Shown: positions 8,536-21,959, counted from the first letter of the stretch. The stretch is DNA of 64,000 nucleotides from Hyaloperonospora brassicae (GCA_947650285.1 CANTFL010001296.1:310001-374000), one strand, 5' to 3'. Program-made: numbers and translations. The notes: generated from the sequence alone by a model not told the origin.

Positions 8536-11500
8536 ATCCAGCAACCTCAAGAGAATTTGCAAATCTCTTGACGAAAGTTGCTCCAGATACACAATCATTG
8601 TGTGTCTCTGCACCTGGTGATGACGTTTCGCTCATCACCTTGAAGTTGGAAGCGACAAATGACTTGTCGCTTCGTGCCCTAGTAGACTGTGGGGCGTCGA
8701 ACAACTTTGTTCGACGCCAGTCACTAGAGGGTCGTAGGCTCAAGTTCGTTGAGCGCAACATTCCCCTCACGAGGATGACGGTGCGCCTTGCAACAGGCGA
8801 ATCGATTATTGTTGAGGAACGTGTAGTATGAATCCACTACACGTTAGAGGGCGAACAATACGATGATGACTTCATCGTACTGGATCTGGATGACAAGTTT
8901 GATGTCATCCTAGGATTACCTTGGCCCAGGAAATACGATCCAAGGGTGAGCTGGCAGCATCGATCAGTTACGATACCTGCTACTTGTTCCTCAGATGACG
9001 ATCTGAAGAATTTCATGAAACGACCACATTTACGTGGGTGTACTGCGATTGAGTGCGATGGCATCACTTGCGGTACGGTCGTTAGCACGACTGCACAAGA
9101 TCACAGTGGAGACGATCACTACACTGTGGAGCAAGCTCCCGGCGGCTGTACAGAAGTACAGGCGGCGCCGAAGGCCCACCACTCCAAAAAGTCGAGTGGA
9201 CCGGGACATGGATGCATGCCTAGCGGGAAGCATCTTAGGCAAAAGAAACCTGTTGCCTTCAAAGTGCAACATGGAAATCTTAGGTCGACTGGAGAGTCGA
9301 CCGTAGAGGATCGGTGCCTGACTGTGGTTGCACAGCCACAGTCAGAAGACGTCGAGGGAATAAGTCCCCACGTACTTGAGGAAGGAATTCCTCAAGAGTC
9401 ACTTGCTGAGGGATCAGGCCTTCAGCAACCTGTGGAAGCAAGTTTTCAGGAGGTAATCGAGACGTTGAACGTCTTGGTTAATGACGGATCAAGTGTAGGC
9501 GCTTATACAGTTGATCTGATTGTGCCTCCGAAGTTAACTTCGGAGATAACTCAGTTGTCAACGCTAGAACCGAAACGTTTCTTGCGTGATCTGCGTAGTG
9601 GCAAAGTCAAGCAGATCTGCATACTCGTCACAAAGGATGAGTATGTGGCCGATATTCGGTCGGCAACAGTATTTGCTGAGAACGAACGGGTTCTCAGCAG
9701 CTCATCGATGGACGAAAGTGTCCTCGATGAGAAGACTCGGATTGAGCGATACACGTCTCAATCCTGGGAGTCACTTCAGTCAAATCCTTTGTATAAGGAT
9801 TTGACCGAATTTAGGGATGTGTTCCCTGAATCCGTACCTTGCGAGTTGCCTAAGGACAAAGGCACTCGACACGAGATCGAGCTCAAACCGGGCTCGAAGT
9901 ACTGTGTCATGAAGCAGTGGCCACTGCCTCGTGAACAAGTACTAGCGATCGACAAGTTCTTTGCCGATCGCTTAGCAGCGGGTCATATGAGGGAATCAAC
10001 ATCCCATCACAGCTCTCCGACCTTCTGTGTGCGAAAGGCCACAGGAGGATGGCGGATAGTGCACGCATTCAACAAGTTGAATGCTGCAACGGTACCGGCT
10101 CAGACGCCTATACCGAGGAAGGGCGTAATCATAGATGGTATGTCAAAGAGTACCATCTTTTCGTCCATGGATCTGACGGATGGATTCTATCAGATCCTCA
10201 TGCGTGAACGGGACATCCCTTTCACGGCAGTGAGTACCCCCAGCGGGATGATGTGGGAGTGGCTAGTTATGCCACAGGGGCTAAGCAATGCTCCTGCAAC
10301 ATTTAACAGATGCGTTACAAATCTGTTGAGACCGGTGCGAGACTTCGCACCGAGTTACTTCGACGATGTGTTCGTCCATATCCCGGCTATGGACGGAAAG
10401 ACGGACGTTGAAGTTCACAGAACTCACGTTCGTCAGGTTCTTCAACTTATGCGCAAGTATAAGTTGTACGCCAACCTTAAGATGTGTATATTCGCGGCTA
10501 GCGAAATACCACTTCTTAGGTGCATCGTGGGTAAACACGGCGTACGCTCCGATACCGAAAAGATCAAGGCGATCACCGACTGGCCAGTGCCAGTCAATGT
10601 CAAGGGACTAAGGAAGTTCCTTGGTCTAGCGGCGTACTTGCACAAGTACTCGCGCAATTACGACGAGATGACTGTTCATCTTTCTTGCTTGCTCAAAAAA
10701 AATGTCAAACGGTCATGGAACGCTGAGTGCCAGCGTTTTTTAAAAGTATCAAGCAAAGCTTGATGCAATCGCCGATCTTGGCGATTGCAGATCAGGACAG
10801 AACATTTCATGTGGTCTGTGACGCCAGCGATTTCGCAATCGGCTGTGCGTTAATGCAGTTCGATGCAGATGGCGCGGAGCGCGTCATCTGTTATTAGTCG
10901 CGTCAGCTGCAAGCAGCTGAGCGTAATTACCCAGTGCATGACAAGGAACTCCTTGCCATGAAGTACGCACTGGCTAAGTTTCGCGTCTATCTCCTCGGAG
11001 ATAGACCGTTCATCGTCGACACGGACCATGCGTCACTACGCACGGCCGTAAACAGTCCACACCTCTCGCAACGAATGGAGAGGTGGCTGTCTTTCTTCGC
11101 GGAGTATAACTTCTCCGTGGATTATAAACCAGGACGACTAAACGTCGTCGCTGATGCGCTTTTGCGCCGGCCCGATTTCGAGCCGGACGCACAACCAAAC
11201 AGTGAGGATAAGGCCACTGTTGCGACACTGTCAGTCAGTGTCCCGTCGTCAAGTTTACTTGACGACGTACGAAAGGCATACGCGGAAGATAAGGATCTTC
11301 TGCGATTGATGGATCATCTGGTGAATCCATCCAGTAAATCAATGTGGTATTTACCGGCTTTATACCGTTCCTCATCGGATCGGTATAGTACACGCAACGG
11401 GTTGCTGTACTATACAGCTGTTGTTGACGACACGCCTCGTGTCGTCGTACCCGCTCATCATGATTTGCGTTTACGCGTCATGTATGAGTGTCACGATTCC

Positions 11501-13408
11501 CCAACAGGCGTCCATCGTTGTAGAGAAAAGACTTACCTCACAGTAAGTCGTGACTTTTACTGGCCCCGCCAGTATCAGTTCGTACGCAAGTACATTCGTT
11601 CTTGCGAAGTCTGTCAACGGGTGAAGCCAATTCCTTCATCCCGTGCTCCACTACAGCATCTGCCGAGCCCGGCAGAGTGTTGGGAGTCCGTTTCCATGGA
11701 CTTTGTCTTCGGAATCCCCGAAGACTCTCACAAGAATAATGGTATTCTTGGTTTGTGGATCGTATCAGCAAGATGGTGCATCTTGCTGCAGCCTCTGAAT
11801 CGATCACTGCACACGGCTGTGCGCGTGTCTTCATCGACACAGTTTTTCGACTTCACGGGTTACCCCGTGAACTCATGTCCGACCGTGACCCTCGGTTCAC
11901 GGCGGCATTTTGGCAAACCGTGTTCTGTACTCTCGGAACACGATTGAAGATGTCCACTTCTGACCATCTAGAATCAGATGGTCAGGCGGAACGTGCGAAC
12001 CGTGTCCTCGAAGAGATTCTTCGAGGATATGTCCACTCGTTTCCGAGTTGGAGCGAATTCCTACCCATGGTGGAATTCGCCATCAATAATTCGGTGCATG
12101 CTTCAACACAGCACACACCGTTTTACGTGAATGGCCTACGCCATCCACGAGTGCCCACCATTATAGAGTGTGACTATTGGATAAGGGGGGAGGGACTCGC
12201 TCGAGCAAAAACCGTTTTGGCTCTTGCTCATTACGTGTCGACGCAAACGTCGTCACGTATGATGCCGATGTCGATCAAGTCGACATCGATGAAGAAGATC
12301 ATCTCAATAATAGCGAAGACGCTATTATTGATTCGGATGATGATGACGATGCTGGTATATTCAGCATCGCCAACGATTATGTCAGCGAGGAAGAAGACAA
12401 CCTCGCTGAAGAAGAGAGCAATCTCTTAGCAGTGCGCACGAAGCGCACTGCCAGACAAAACAAAGAGTCAGCAGAGAACTTCCTGCTGAATCGAGAAGCG
12501 GTAGTCCGTTTCGTTCAGGACTCCATCGCAAACTAGAAGGACCGCTAGAAACGGAACGCAGACAAGAATGGAAGAGCAAATATTCTTTCATTTAAAGTTA
12601 ACGACCTAGTACTACTGTTTACGGTAAACTTACCTGGACATGCAGTCACTAGTGTCGGCAGTAGTAAACTACTGCCGAAGTACATTCGGCCATTTTGTGT
12701 GTTGCACCGCAAGGGCAATGCATACACGATCGAATTGCCACGTAAGATGCGCACGCATCCTACGTTTTACGTGGGGAGGCTAAGGCCGTACTGTCAGTAC
12801 GAGCCTTCTTCTTCCGATGAAGATAGCCCCACGTTCAAGAACATCCATCAAGTTCTTGCGTTCGCGCTCCAGACGATCCGTCTGGTCGCGCAGATATGAT
12901 ACCTTGGAACTCAACCGAGATATCTCCCCGCGAGCTGTCGCCAGCTCGCCGTAAAGGGAGCGGACATCCCGCTCGACCTGAAGCTGCGCCGTGACATAAT
13001 CGGCGCGATCCCTCGCCCGATCAGCCTCGTGATCCTTGCGGTTCTTCCGCACGGTATCAGGCAAAGCGTAGCGCCGGTCGCGCTCGTGCTTCAAGTCATC
13101 GCGCAATTCATCAATTGCGTGATCCATCTCGTAAGGGTCGAGATGGTGAGCCTGGAGTTCTGGAGGAGGTCTTTCCTCCTCCACCATATCCTTTGGTGGA
13201 TTCTCACGGTGGTCAACGATTTCTAGCGGTGCGTATCTTGAACCACCGTGACGATATCAGGATCAAGGACGAGCTACCTCGTCCAGTGGCGGGGGTATCC
13301 ATCTTCTTGGAACAGCTGGGAGCCCCGCTCTCAGCTGATGATGGATGTTGAAGGTCTCGTCCGCCAGTATGACGAGACCCATCCGATGAGTCCTGTGGCC
13401 CATCGGTA
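8503..13408 (+). pseudogene. pol: TE1 Pol: protease-RT-RNaseH-integrase-chromodomain, broken
   Basis: The aspartic protease (motif ALVDCGASNNFV) begins in the -1 frame after gag and is cut by TGA at 8829-8831. Reverse transcriptase follows (SSMDLTDGFYQIL, then catalytic YFDDVFVH) to a frameshift near 10740. RNase H (VVCDASDFAIGC, TDHASLRTA) holds a TAG at 10895-10897. Integrase has a zinc-binding H-H-C-C region (CEVCQRVKP) and the core acidic residues in SMDF, SDRDPRF and ESDGQAERANR, with a frameshift near 11750. An Asp/Glu-rich tail leads to TAG at 12534-12536. THPTFYVGRLRPY follows, then a linker and a chromodomain ([10 protein letters not shown], then [14 protein letters not shown]) ending at 13408. 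The integrase frameshift and the 12534 TAG are also present in TE2. TE1 could only have moved by using enzymes supplied in trans. Confidence 0.92.
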
Positions 13409-14393
13409 AACTCGCGCCCTAGGCGCTTGTAGACGGATTGCAAATTTGAAATCGCGCCACGCATCTCAGCCGAGATGTGTGCCCTTCCCCAGGGCGAATT
13501 TAGGGAATACACGTCCCTATGTGCACGTTGCGAGTTGTCAACACAACTCGCACAAGGTTCTCCCCATGTGAGGCAAGGAATGCCTGCCTCACTCGATAAA
13601 CAGTGCAACCAGTACCTAGCACCGTTTGGTGTTCGTTTTTAAACTTGAGGCCTACCGCCTCAAGTTTCTTAAGCCACCCTTCTCGTCCAAAATTCTTTAC
13701 GTTTTGGACGAACGCGTTCCACGCGTTCCACGCAGCCAAAAGCGAGGCCTTGTCACGCTTTTGGTTGCCATTGTACCATCGATGTCTAAGAAAGACATCG
13801 AGATAAAGATCTTCTTCAGCGCGAAAGTTCTTCGCGCTGGAACTCAAGCCGTGAAGCTCAATTGCATCGAATAAGGGTATTCGATGGTGTTGGCTTGTCT
13901 CGTGAGACAAGCTATTGATGAGCCGTTCGGTCAAACGCCACGGCTTCAGCTCATCACGCTTCACAGTGGTACCTCTGTCGGTACCACGGCTCCCAGATTG
14001 ACGACGGCTCACGCCATCATCATCACGCTCGTGCGAAGAGGCACGAGTCGGCGGTGGTAAGGAGTAATACTCCTCACCGCTCTGATGACTTTCCTCATCA
14101 CTGCTGAACAGACTGTGATGCATCTTACGAGTCCGTTCGTTCGGCAGTGGCCTTGGCGAATACTGAGGCGTCGCCGGTGATCGAGACGCCTCTGGAACAT
14201 TGCCCGAGTCAGACACGTCTGACTCGCCAGAGTAGATGACCTCAATGTCGGGGTCATCATGCGCACGCGGTGTTGTACCGCGTGCACCTGAAGCACCTGT
14301 TGCTGTAGGCGGAGAAGTAGCAGCAGACGACGAATCGTCTGCCGCAGAGGCTGGCACAGCAGCGGGCTGTGCGTGTCTTGAGTCACCTCGCAT
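12780..14393 (-). pseudogene. Antisense ORF of TE1, overlapping the 3' end of pol
   Basis: On the strand opposite gag-pol a coding-like stretch of about 1.6 kb starts at ATG 14393 (MRGDSRHAQPAAVPAS). It has an Ala/Ser/Pro and acidic N-terminus (IEVIYSGESDVSD), a globular middle (about 130-297: KPWRLTERLINSLSHETS, DLYLDVFLRHRW), then a frame change near 13500. [20 protein letters not shown] follows, and after a second frame change a charged coiled coil (13187-12780: DELRDDLKHERDRRYAL). TE2 holds the same arrangement. The last ~630 bp overlap the pol linker and chromodomain. I know no function; a structural or regulatory role for the element is only a guess. The frame changes could be lesions or introns. 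Confidence 0.55.
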
Positions 14394-14518
14394 AGATATG
14401 TTAACTATGCGAGGTCAAGCGGAAAGTGAATGGAACGGACCCAACAAGTGCTCCCTGTTTTAATGGTGACCGACGGGTGGCCGCCATATTTTTGATAGGC
14501 ACACGGTGATTATCAGTT

Positions 14519-14529
14519 AGGGGGGGTGA
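14519..14529 (+). other. Polypurine tract of TE1
   Basis: AGGGGGGGTGA lies immediately upstream of the 3' LTR, where plus-strand priming occurs in LTR retroelements. The TE2 counterpart is AAGGGAGAGATGA. Confidence 0.7.
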
Positions 14530-14921
14530 TGTAACGGGGCAGCCCTTTACATGGAAATTGTCATTTGAGAGATAATGACAATAAATAATATTATGTTGAA
14601 TATTCTTTTAACAATATCACCAATAGTGGTGATATTGATGGGTCGACCAAAGAGTCTGCTCATTGGTTGATATCTTGACGATATCAACCCACCAATCGCC
14701 GCAAGACGCGCGCAAATGAGTGGTGACGAGACGTCACCATACACTCAGTTAGATTAGTATAATTAAGTTAAGTCAAACAGAGACAGTAGTTAAAAGACTT
14801 AATTATATTAATATAACAGTTCTGCTTTTACCTTATCTACGCTTCCTCGTTTGCCTCGTGTACGTCTGTCGGGGCACCAAAACCCTTGCGTTAAGTTCAA
14901 GCAAGGGTGTGCCCCGTTACA
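14530..14921 (+). repeat. TE1 3' LTR (392 bp)
   Basis: Same length as the 5' LTR, with about nine mismatches, for example CGTTACATGG against CTTTACATGG near the start and a changed hairpin arm near the end. It is followed directly by the target duplication acagg. Confidence 0.95.
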
Positions 14922-14926
14922 ACAGG

Positions 14927-15320
14927 CGTGCCTGGTCGTAGAGGCCTGCTGGAGAATCGATTTAGACCCGAGCGCCATTTCAGTCCCAGTGTAGAAAGAA
15001 AAAACGACACTAGTAGAATTGCCGCTTACCACTACCGTAACCATTGAACTACCGTTCACATTGGACTGGGAGCGTGAAGACAAAATGGTCATGCAGAAGG
15101 TATGCTACAAAGAACTCGGCCGGTCCCGAATAACGGATGTGCAGGTCCCATATCGAGCAAGCAAGTAGTATGTCGCATTTGGAGCGAGGCAGCTGCATTC
15201 CCCGCCCGTTCCGTATGCATGTGTCAGTATCCTCCCCAAACGCGCCCCCACAACTTGAGTGATCGCACGCAAGTGAGGAGCTGGAGACGCGGATGCATCG
15301 GAAACGAAATGGTAGCATCC
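14927..15320 (-). pseudogene. Possible LINE C-terminal fragment
   Basis: A minus-strand frame reads LPRSKCDILLACSIWDLHIR then YSGPAEFF, resembling LKCSLYDRIAACTISDLHIR then RTGPNEYIF in the LINE remnant at 55503-55856. The shared core is [A]C-[ST]-I-x-D-L-H-I-R and G-P. The similarity is short and the surroundings are too decayed to define ends. Confidence 0.35.
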
Positions 15321-18300
15321 GTTTGTCCCATCCATTTGTTCCCTTCCCACCAGCTACTAGCTCCGTGGAAATACATCGGAGAGGTGTACGTCGATAAAAC
15401 CCCGTTTTATACCTGCTGCACCGGTTGCGAGGACATGAAATTTATCGGTGTATAGCCACACTCGCGCGCGCCGTCGAAACGACTTTTTCCCGGCGTCAGA
15501 CCGTTTAACGTGTGGACGTGCGATTGGTGCATTAAACTGCATACATGGAAGAAGAGGTAGACAAGTTGACCGGTGCCGCTCGCCTGAGAGCTGTGCATAG
15601 GGTGAAACACTGGACGGGATCGCAAACGCCCTCACCCCTCCTATCAATCGGTTCAGATTGGTTGACGTCCAGCAAGTCCAAGTTGCAGCTTCGACGACGA
15701 CGCTGTCGCAGCAGTCTGCCGATGCTAACACCGCCTGCACCGTGGTGGTGGTTCGTCGTAGTAGAGTCAGCTACTAATGGACTGCAAGGCGCAAAGGAGT
15801 TTCGGCCAAGAGATCTGCGTCAGCGTTGCGACGGATGCCATGCTGTCAACACGACCGAATGGTTGCTGTTGGACGATCGCTGACAATCAACTCACGACGT
15901 CGCCAGTGGGTAGAGCGCACTTTGTCTGCATTAATACACATCAGTTGCAAAAAGAGTTGTATTTAGTGGCCCGACACACTAATTACGGGATTGCGGTCCG
16001 TACGCTTTGCATACCGCATTCATTCTGGGACAAAGAAGTGTCCCGACAGTCGACTGTGTTTCGGCATCAGCTTAGCGCCTTTTGCCACAAAGACAGACGT
16101 TTGCTCAGCCGTCTAAGTGGCGCGAGTGGGATCTATTTCATCGAATAGAAATGAACGTCTATGCGCGTATCGACATTCCATTGGCTGTAACTAACTCTTG
16201 AAGAGGCTGCACACACTCTTGAGTTCCAAAATACAGAAAGTTTCATCCTTTTTTATAGACATCGGTAGTAATAAACCAACCTTTAATTGTACTTTTATTA
16301 TCATTATATTAAAATTATTTTTCGTATTAGGTATTATCTCGCCCAATAATATTAGGAGGTGGCACATGCAACTCGTTAAACACGTCTGAGATCGATATTG
16401 AAGACGCGCCGAGTCGTAGTGAGACAAATAAGACCCTATACAAGTACCGTACGGAGCCGATTTAAGCGCTATCACGTCGAAAGGGACGTACAGTGAGGTG
16501 GATGAGCGCGAGCACCAGTGTGCTAGCTGTGTGTGTTGCAGGTTGACCGTTGCTTTCGCACAACACTTATCGTGATACTGATCACGCCAGGTAAATGCTA
16601 ACCACATTTATTGCTGTAGTAGCCAATGATGATGCCAGGTCCATAGGAAGACGCAAGATTATGAGAGGAAACAATGCATGTCAGTGGTAGTGGTTAACAC
16701 GTCAATATATTTGTCATTTCACAACTATCATCACAGTACGCAAGTACTATTACAACCAGCAGCGAAGAGTCGACTGCTGAGCTGGAGAACTCCGGCGCGC
16801 ATAAAGCAAAAGAGCGGACGCGTCGTTAATTGGATAAAAGTGTGACATAACTTCCACCTACACTGGTTGATGATAAATGGATCCTACTCCACAACTAATC
16901 TACGACTAAGCTGAGAAAAATCTGATGGAGGGATGGATTGATGGATGGTTGATGGATCGATGTAATGATATGAAATGAGCTGAAGCATACAGTTAGGCAC
17001 GGTAGAGTAACATGGTCTTAGTACGTTCTCAATTCTCCCTTTGACTTTGAAAGACCCTCTCAATCAAGGCTAGCGAACCGATCATCCCTCTGCATGTCAA
17101 GGGTGTGTCATGTGGTTGTCAAGAAGGCGTATTGCGATGCTGCAAGACCGGTAAGAGTTACGGGCATCGATGGGGGTGGTCCAGGGGTACAATTGGGCCA
17201 CGTATAGCGATGGCCGGCGTAATTACGACCCAACAGGAGATCACGTGCTCTTGTTGATGGGAAATATGTCGGCTGTTGACGTGCATACGGGATCGAGATA
17301 TTCAGGACGGTCTGGAAAATGCACGGACTAAAGTTTGGTGCAAGTGTATGCGGGACCGTCAATCTGGATCTTCAGAAATGGATCATCTAATGATCGCTGG
17401 GACTGCCTTGTGGCGCGGTGTAGACAGTAGCAGCAGCGTCAAAGGAGGCGAGGAAAAACTGGTAGAGCAAGTGTAGCTGATTGCTTTCGAGAACGAATTG
17501 CAGTATTGCTTTGAGAACGGGCGGCTGCCGCCAGTGGACAGGCGATACTATGCCATGGCTTCATGCTGGTGCCAGGAAGATTTATCAGCGTACGTGATGT
17601 GGTGGAATGGCGATGACATATACGGCTATATAGCAATGTTTGAACAACAAGAGTCCATGAATCCATGCCAGAAAATATGACGGCAGCAGATGTGATGCTT
17701 TATGCTGGAAGGAGGCCGTGAACGCTAAAGGTCAGATAGTCATCGGACATACATCGAGAGTGTACCACTGCAAGTTGGTACTTAAGCTATCAAGCTCGAT
17801 TTACACTGACGACACGTTGGGACTGTTGGTGTGCTCAAGTCGACCAAAACGTCCCCGTATAGTCTCAGATCATTGACATCGCCGGTTTTGATGACATTGA
17901 TTCAAGACGACGCAATTATGCTGTCCTTTTGCTATATCCGGCTCACTATGAATCTGGAATGTAAGGAAATTGCTGGACTTGCGCGCTGACAATGCGCTCG
18001 GCGTTGCTCTGAATTACAAGTCTAGCACAATGTGGATCTATTCGAAGTATTTTGCCATCGGGGTAGCATTTGCCGACAATGACCGCGATGTAGGAAAGCA
18101 ATTTCGAGGCAGGACTGTAATTGACAGCGATGACGATGGAAATCCGAGCCTGTAGCAGGTATTTATTCACGATGGAAACATCGCGGGTGGTGTCGGCACA
18201 TGGAAGCAAGCAAGTTCCGAAGGGGAATGCCCGATTGTGCCGCAGTTATGTCCACCTCGACAACTTGCGTGTTTGAAGGGACAGGGCATATATATTTGAA

Positions 18301-21300
18301 GTTAAGAACTCGTGACCCATTGCTGCTTTTCTTGCTGCAAAAGCTGAAAAGTGTGGGAAGCGAGGAGAAACATAAGCAGACTACGCTGTGCTCAAGGATC
18401 GCTGAACTGATTTGGACAAGTTTGAAGTGCTTAAGGGTTGGGTGTAGGATGTTGACGCACATGCTGACTTTGTTTGGGGGGGGATCGAGTTGTTCCTGCA
18501 ATAATAAAGTCACTTCCACCCAGCCACGACTTTTGATTTTCGTTCGGCCAGCCTGTGATTATTCGGAATATGTTACACAAACATGGACTGTGTTGACGGT
18601 ACAGTCAGTTTGCTGCTTAGCGCCACAACGTCGGAGGTGGAGGAGCTGTGGTACGAGTGTTCACCCCAAGTTACCCTTATCAAGCAATCGAAGGTGTAGA
18701 AGGCATAAACGGCTGCCACGGTGAATCCAAAACGTCTCGTTTTGTTAATTGTTCGCCATGTACTACAAAAGCGTCGTCTGCACTTGAATGATCAATATTG
18801 CAACGAAGCTACTCGCTGTTGGATGTTGTCATTGGTTGCTGTCAAGCCAGGACGCGGTCCAACGATCAAGGTTGTCCGTTGTTTTTGCTGGCCATGCAAC
18901 ACGAAGAGTGTTTGCTCCTCAGCCTCATGGAATCAGAGATCAATCAGAGATCAATCGGACATCTTTCTGTCACTTCTTCGATTATGCGCCTTTGCACACA
19001 GAACGGAAAGGCTTATGCCTGCCTACCTGCCTGCATCTACCTAGCGGTGGGCTGTATCGGGACGCCGTGAAGTAAGCATATAATCATTCTGGCATGGCCA
19101 AGGGAACGCTGTTTTGCCGAGGACAGTCTGACTGAGGCAAAAACAACGTACGCTGATTGCTTTGCACACGATCGATGTATGAGGTGGGATCAGGGATGCC
19201 ATGAGCGTGAATGTTGACGCTATCAGTATCTTTTTTTCTTCTTGACTATGTCTTGATCGACGGCTGTGAAATGGAGGTTGTGATTCGTCCAAAGTCCTAT
19301 GACCGCATCAAGCAGCTAGAGGAAAAGACGTAAGAGTGCCCACAGTCAACAGGGTGGATGGGTGCTGACATGCGGTAAACATGCAATCGTTGTGGGGTTA
19401 TGTCTGGCGTTGAGCACTGTAAGCTAGTGGGCTGAATATTCTAGACAGGGTCCTCGACGTTTTTACGTGCTCACGTGCTTTCCATGCAGGTGTACTTTGT
19501 CAGGAAACGTAGGATGCCTCCGAACAAGTCAAGTGAGAATCGGCGGAGCAGCTTGTTTGGAAACTCAATGCGCGATTCTGCAGCCATGACGACCAGTAGG
19601 TAACCGGGCGCAAGAGGGAAGCAGCGCTGGCGGCGACTGCTAGGGTAAACTTGCACCGGCCGAGCAGTCTGTTGCGCAGGAGTGTGAGATTTGCAGCAAA
19701 AGCTCGACGGAGTCATCGCATGCGCGTTTATTCGAGTCTCTTTAAACGGTGAGGTTTCGATCAAGTCGGTTTACGCTAAGGATGACGTTAAACGACAAGG
19801 CAGCGATCCGCAATCTGATGGCAGCTGGGGCGATTGACTTGTTTTCGATAGGTCGTCAGTGCTGGAAGAAAAGTGGGGTCCATTGATCAGCCATGCACGT
19901 ACACTTGTAGTCACTTAAAATGAGGAGGAATAGATTGAGGTTTGTGTTGCCAGCGTCAAGCAATTTGTCATTAAAATTGATCCAGTGCTTTGGTGCAATG
20001 TCGTTGAGCTTTTAGCAGGTTGGTCGACCCGAGACATGACACAAATACATCACGAGTCCCCAGCATCTACTTACAGGACGACTAGCCGAAACGGCAGATA
20101 ACGCGAATAAAGCAAGTAAGCAGAGGAATCTCTCACGCAAATCTTGACGGACACGATTCATCGGTTATTATCTTCCATGCAAACATGCAACCAAACGAGA
20201 TGCGAGTGCAATGATCTCTGCAAATGACTGATCGAGTCAAGTTAAACGCTCTGCTTTCAGCATCATGACGGTCAAGCCGTTATAGTGTGGTGTACCGGGG
20301 CAGTGTTCATGCTGCTAGCACACAGCTAGTGCAAGTAACAATCGTATCTGCTGCTCCAACGTTGGCGACCATATAAATTATGGTGTGTCTACGGTGCTAT
20401 TGATTTACTTTGACAGTTTGAGTGCGTACCTGGTGTTGTGTTACGCATGTCTGCGGCATTCGTGAAGGTAAGTTGCACAAAAGGGAAGCTCGTTAGAATG
20501 TCGCAACAGAGCTTTGTTTGCATCACTACCGGAACGCGCGGACAATAGTGACAAGCACTAACAAAATGACAATGTTGTGCTCAACGGGCTACATAGTTTT
20601 GTGGACGCTTCTCCCCCCAGCTACAGCTCGCGCTTGGAATTGTACTCCAGTGCGGCAATATTGACATCCGATTAGAGGAGTGCCAATGCGACGATTGCTT
20701 TGAGACTGGTGGTGAAAGATGGCAGCCGACACAAGAGTAAAACGTCTCTTATTACGCAGTAGCAGTCTCGCAATCATATGACGTCGCACGCAAACGAAAG
20801 GGCACCAAGATGACAAGCTCTGTATGAAGTTTTTCGGCATACTTTTGCACTCGATGAGGTATCAGCAGGCCGGGTTAAATTTGAGTAAGCTCGAATTATA
20901 AAGGGCAATGCTCGAATTGAGTTTTGCCCGAGCTTAATTTAAGGCTTCACAGGAGATATGCCATACTTAGTACCAAAACATTTGAAGTTCACTTTTGCTC
21001 CACCAAGTTCCCGCCTTTTCTTCCCTACCACTTCTTCCCTTCCCCCACTCGCTCTTCTGGTTAAGTGGCGTTTGTATTCCTCCTGTGTTTTCATACCGGG
21101 GGCGCGCTTCTCTTATCAACTCTGTCTCTTATATAACTATTATACATTTCCATGTTTTCGTCTTCTTCGCTCACCGCCAGCGCGGCACCACCACTACGAC
21201 ACAACCACCGCCGTCTTTCTCCATTACGATGATGCATTTCGAAATAGCGGCTAGATTGGAAAGCGACAACAACAGGTACAACAACTTATCGGGTAGGAAA

Positions 21301-21435
21301 GAAAGTGGCTGCTGCGGAAAGTAGCGGTATTAAATTTAGAAGAAGAAACACGCCATTCCAAGAGAGTAAGACCCATAACTTGCTCCATAGCCTGGCAATA
21401 ATCGAACGGTGTCCAGTGATAAAGGTTGTGCTATG
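15321..21435. other. Gene-poor region, no recognisable gene
   Basis: Frames are broken into ORFs mostly below 120 codons, none resembling a known family. Some pieces (about 17480-18250) have coding-like composition, for example AMASCWCQEDLSAYVMWWNG at 17552-17611, and may be an unrecognised decayed gene. A short GATGG-rich simple repeat lies near 16925-16960. Confidence 0.45.
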
Positions 21436-21898
21436 TGTAACGGGGTGAGCCCGTTACACAAAAATGGTAGGAATGTACCGATTTTTTAATATTATCTATT
21501 TCGATAGTATTCAATCAACATCACTCGAGAAGAGGTGATGTAACGAAGGGTTACCCTCAAGGGCAACGTTTCGTTGGGTGCTCCACTAAATGGATGATGT
21601 ACCGTGTACATCAACCAGATTAACCACCAATCGCTGCTAGACGCGCGCAATAGGTGGTGAGCAAGAAACCCACGTAGGAGATTGTAGTTCATATAGTCAG
21701 ATTAAGACAAAGATGATTTATTAAACAACATAACTATATTAAATAACGTTCTACTTTTACCTCAGACAGAGCCTTCGAGTTCTGTTTGCTTCTGTCGCGC
21801 TTCCTCACCACGTTTACGTAACGTCAGGAGCACGCAGCCTTGCGTTAAGTCTACACAAGGTCTTGCTAGTCATCTGACAAGAAGCGCGCCCTGTTACA
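21436..21898 (+). mobile_element. Solo LTR of a Ty3/gypsy family (463 bp)
   Basis: It starts TGTAACGGGGTGAGCCCGTT and ends CCCTGTTACA. Flanks ctatg (21431-21435) and ctacg (21899-21903) form a 5-bp target duplication with one mismatch. It shares the GATTAACCACCAATCGCTGC core with the TE1/TE2 LTRs but is a separate subfamily, closest to the solo LTR at 34558-35033. No internal domain remains, so the element was lost by LTR-LTR recombination. Confidence 0.88.
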
Positions 21899-21959
21899 CT
21901 ACGTGTTCGACGTCAGTCCTGCTACTTCCTTACTAATGAAAGCTGTAACCCTTTCATCA

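Larger units (their letters stand above)
6927..14921 (+). mobile_element. TE1: complete but inactivated chromodomain Ty3/gypsy LTR retrotransposon
   Basis: The element is 7995 bp and has two 392-bp LTRs (6927-7318 and 14530-14921) beginning TGTAACGG and ending CCGTTACA. It is bounded by a perfect 5-bp target duplication, acagg (6922-6926 and 14922-14926). A likely primer-binding site TGGTAGCCCT starts at 7321 and a purine-rich tract AGGGGGGGTGA ends at 14529. The order gag, protease, reverse transcriptase, RNase H, integrase, chromodomain is that of Ty3/gypsy (Metaviridae-type) elements. gag is intact; pol carries several stops and frameshifts. The two LTRs differ at roughly nine positions (about 2%), so the insertion is not brand new. 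Confidence 0.95.
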
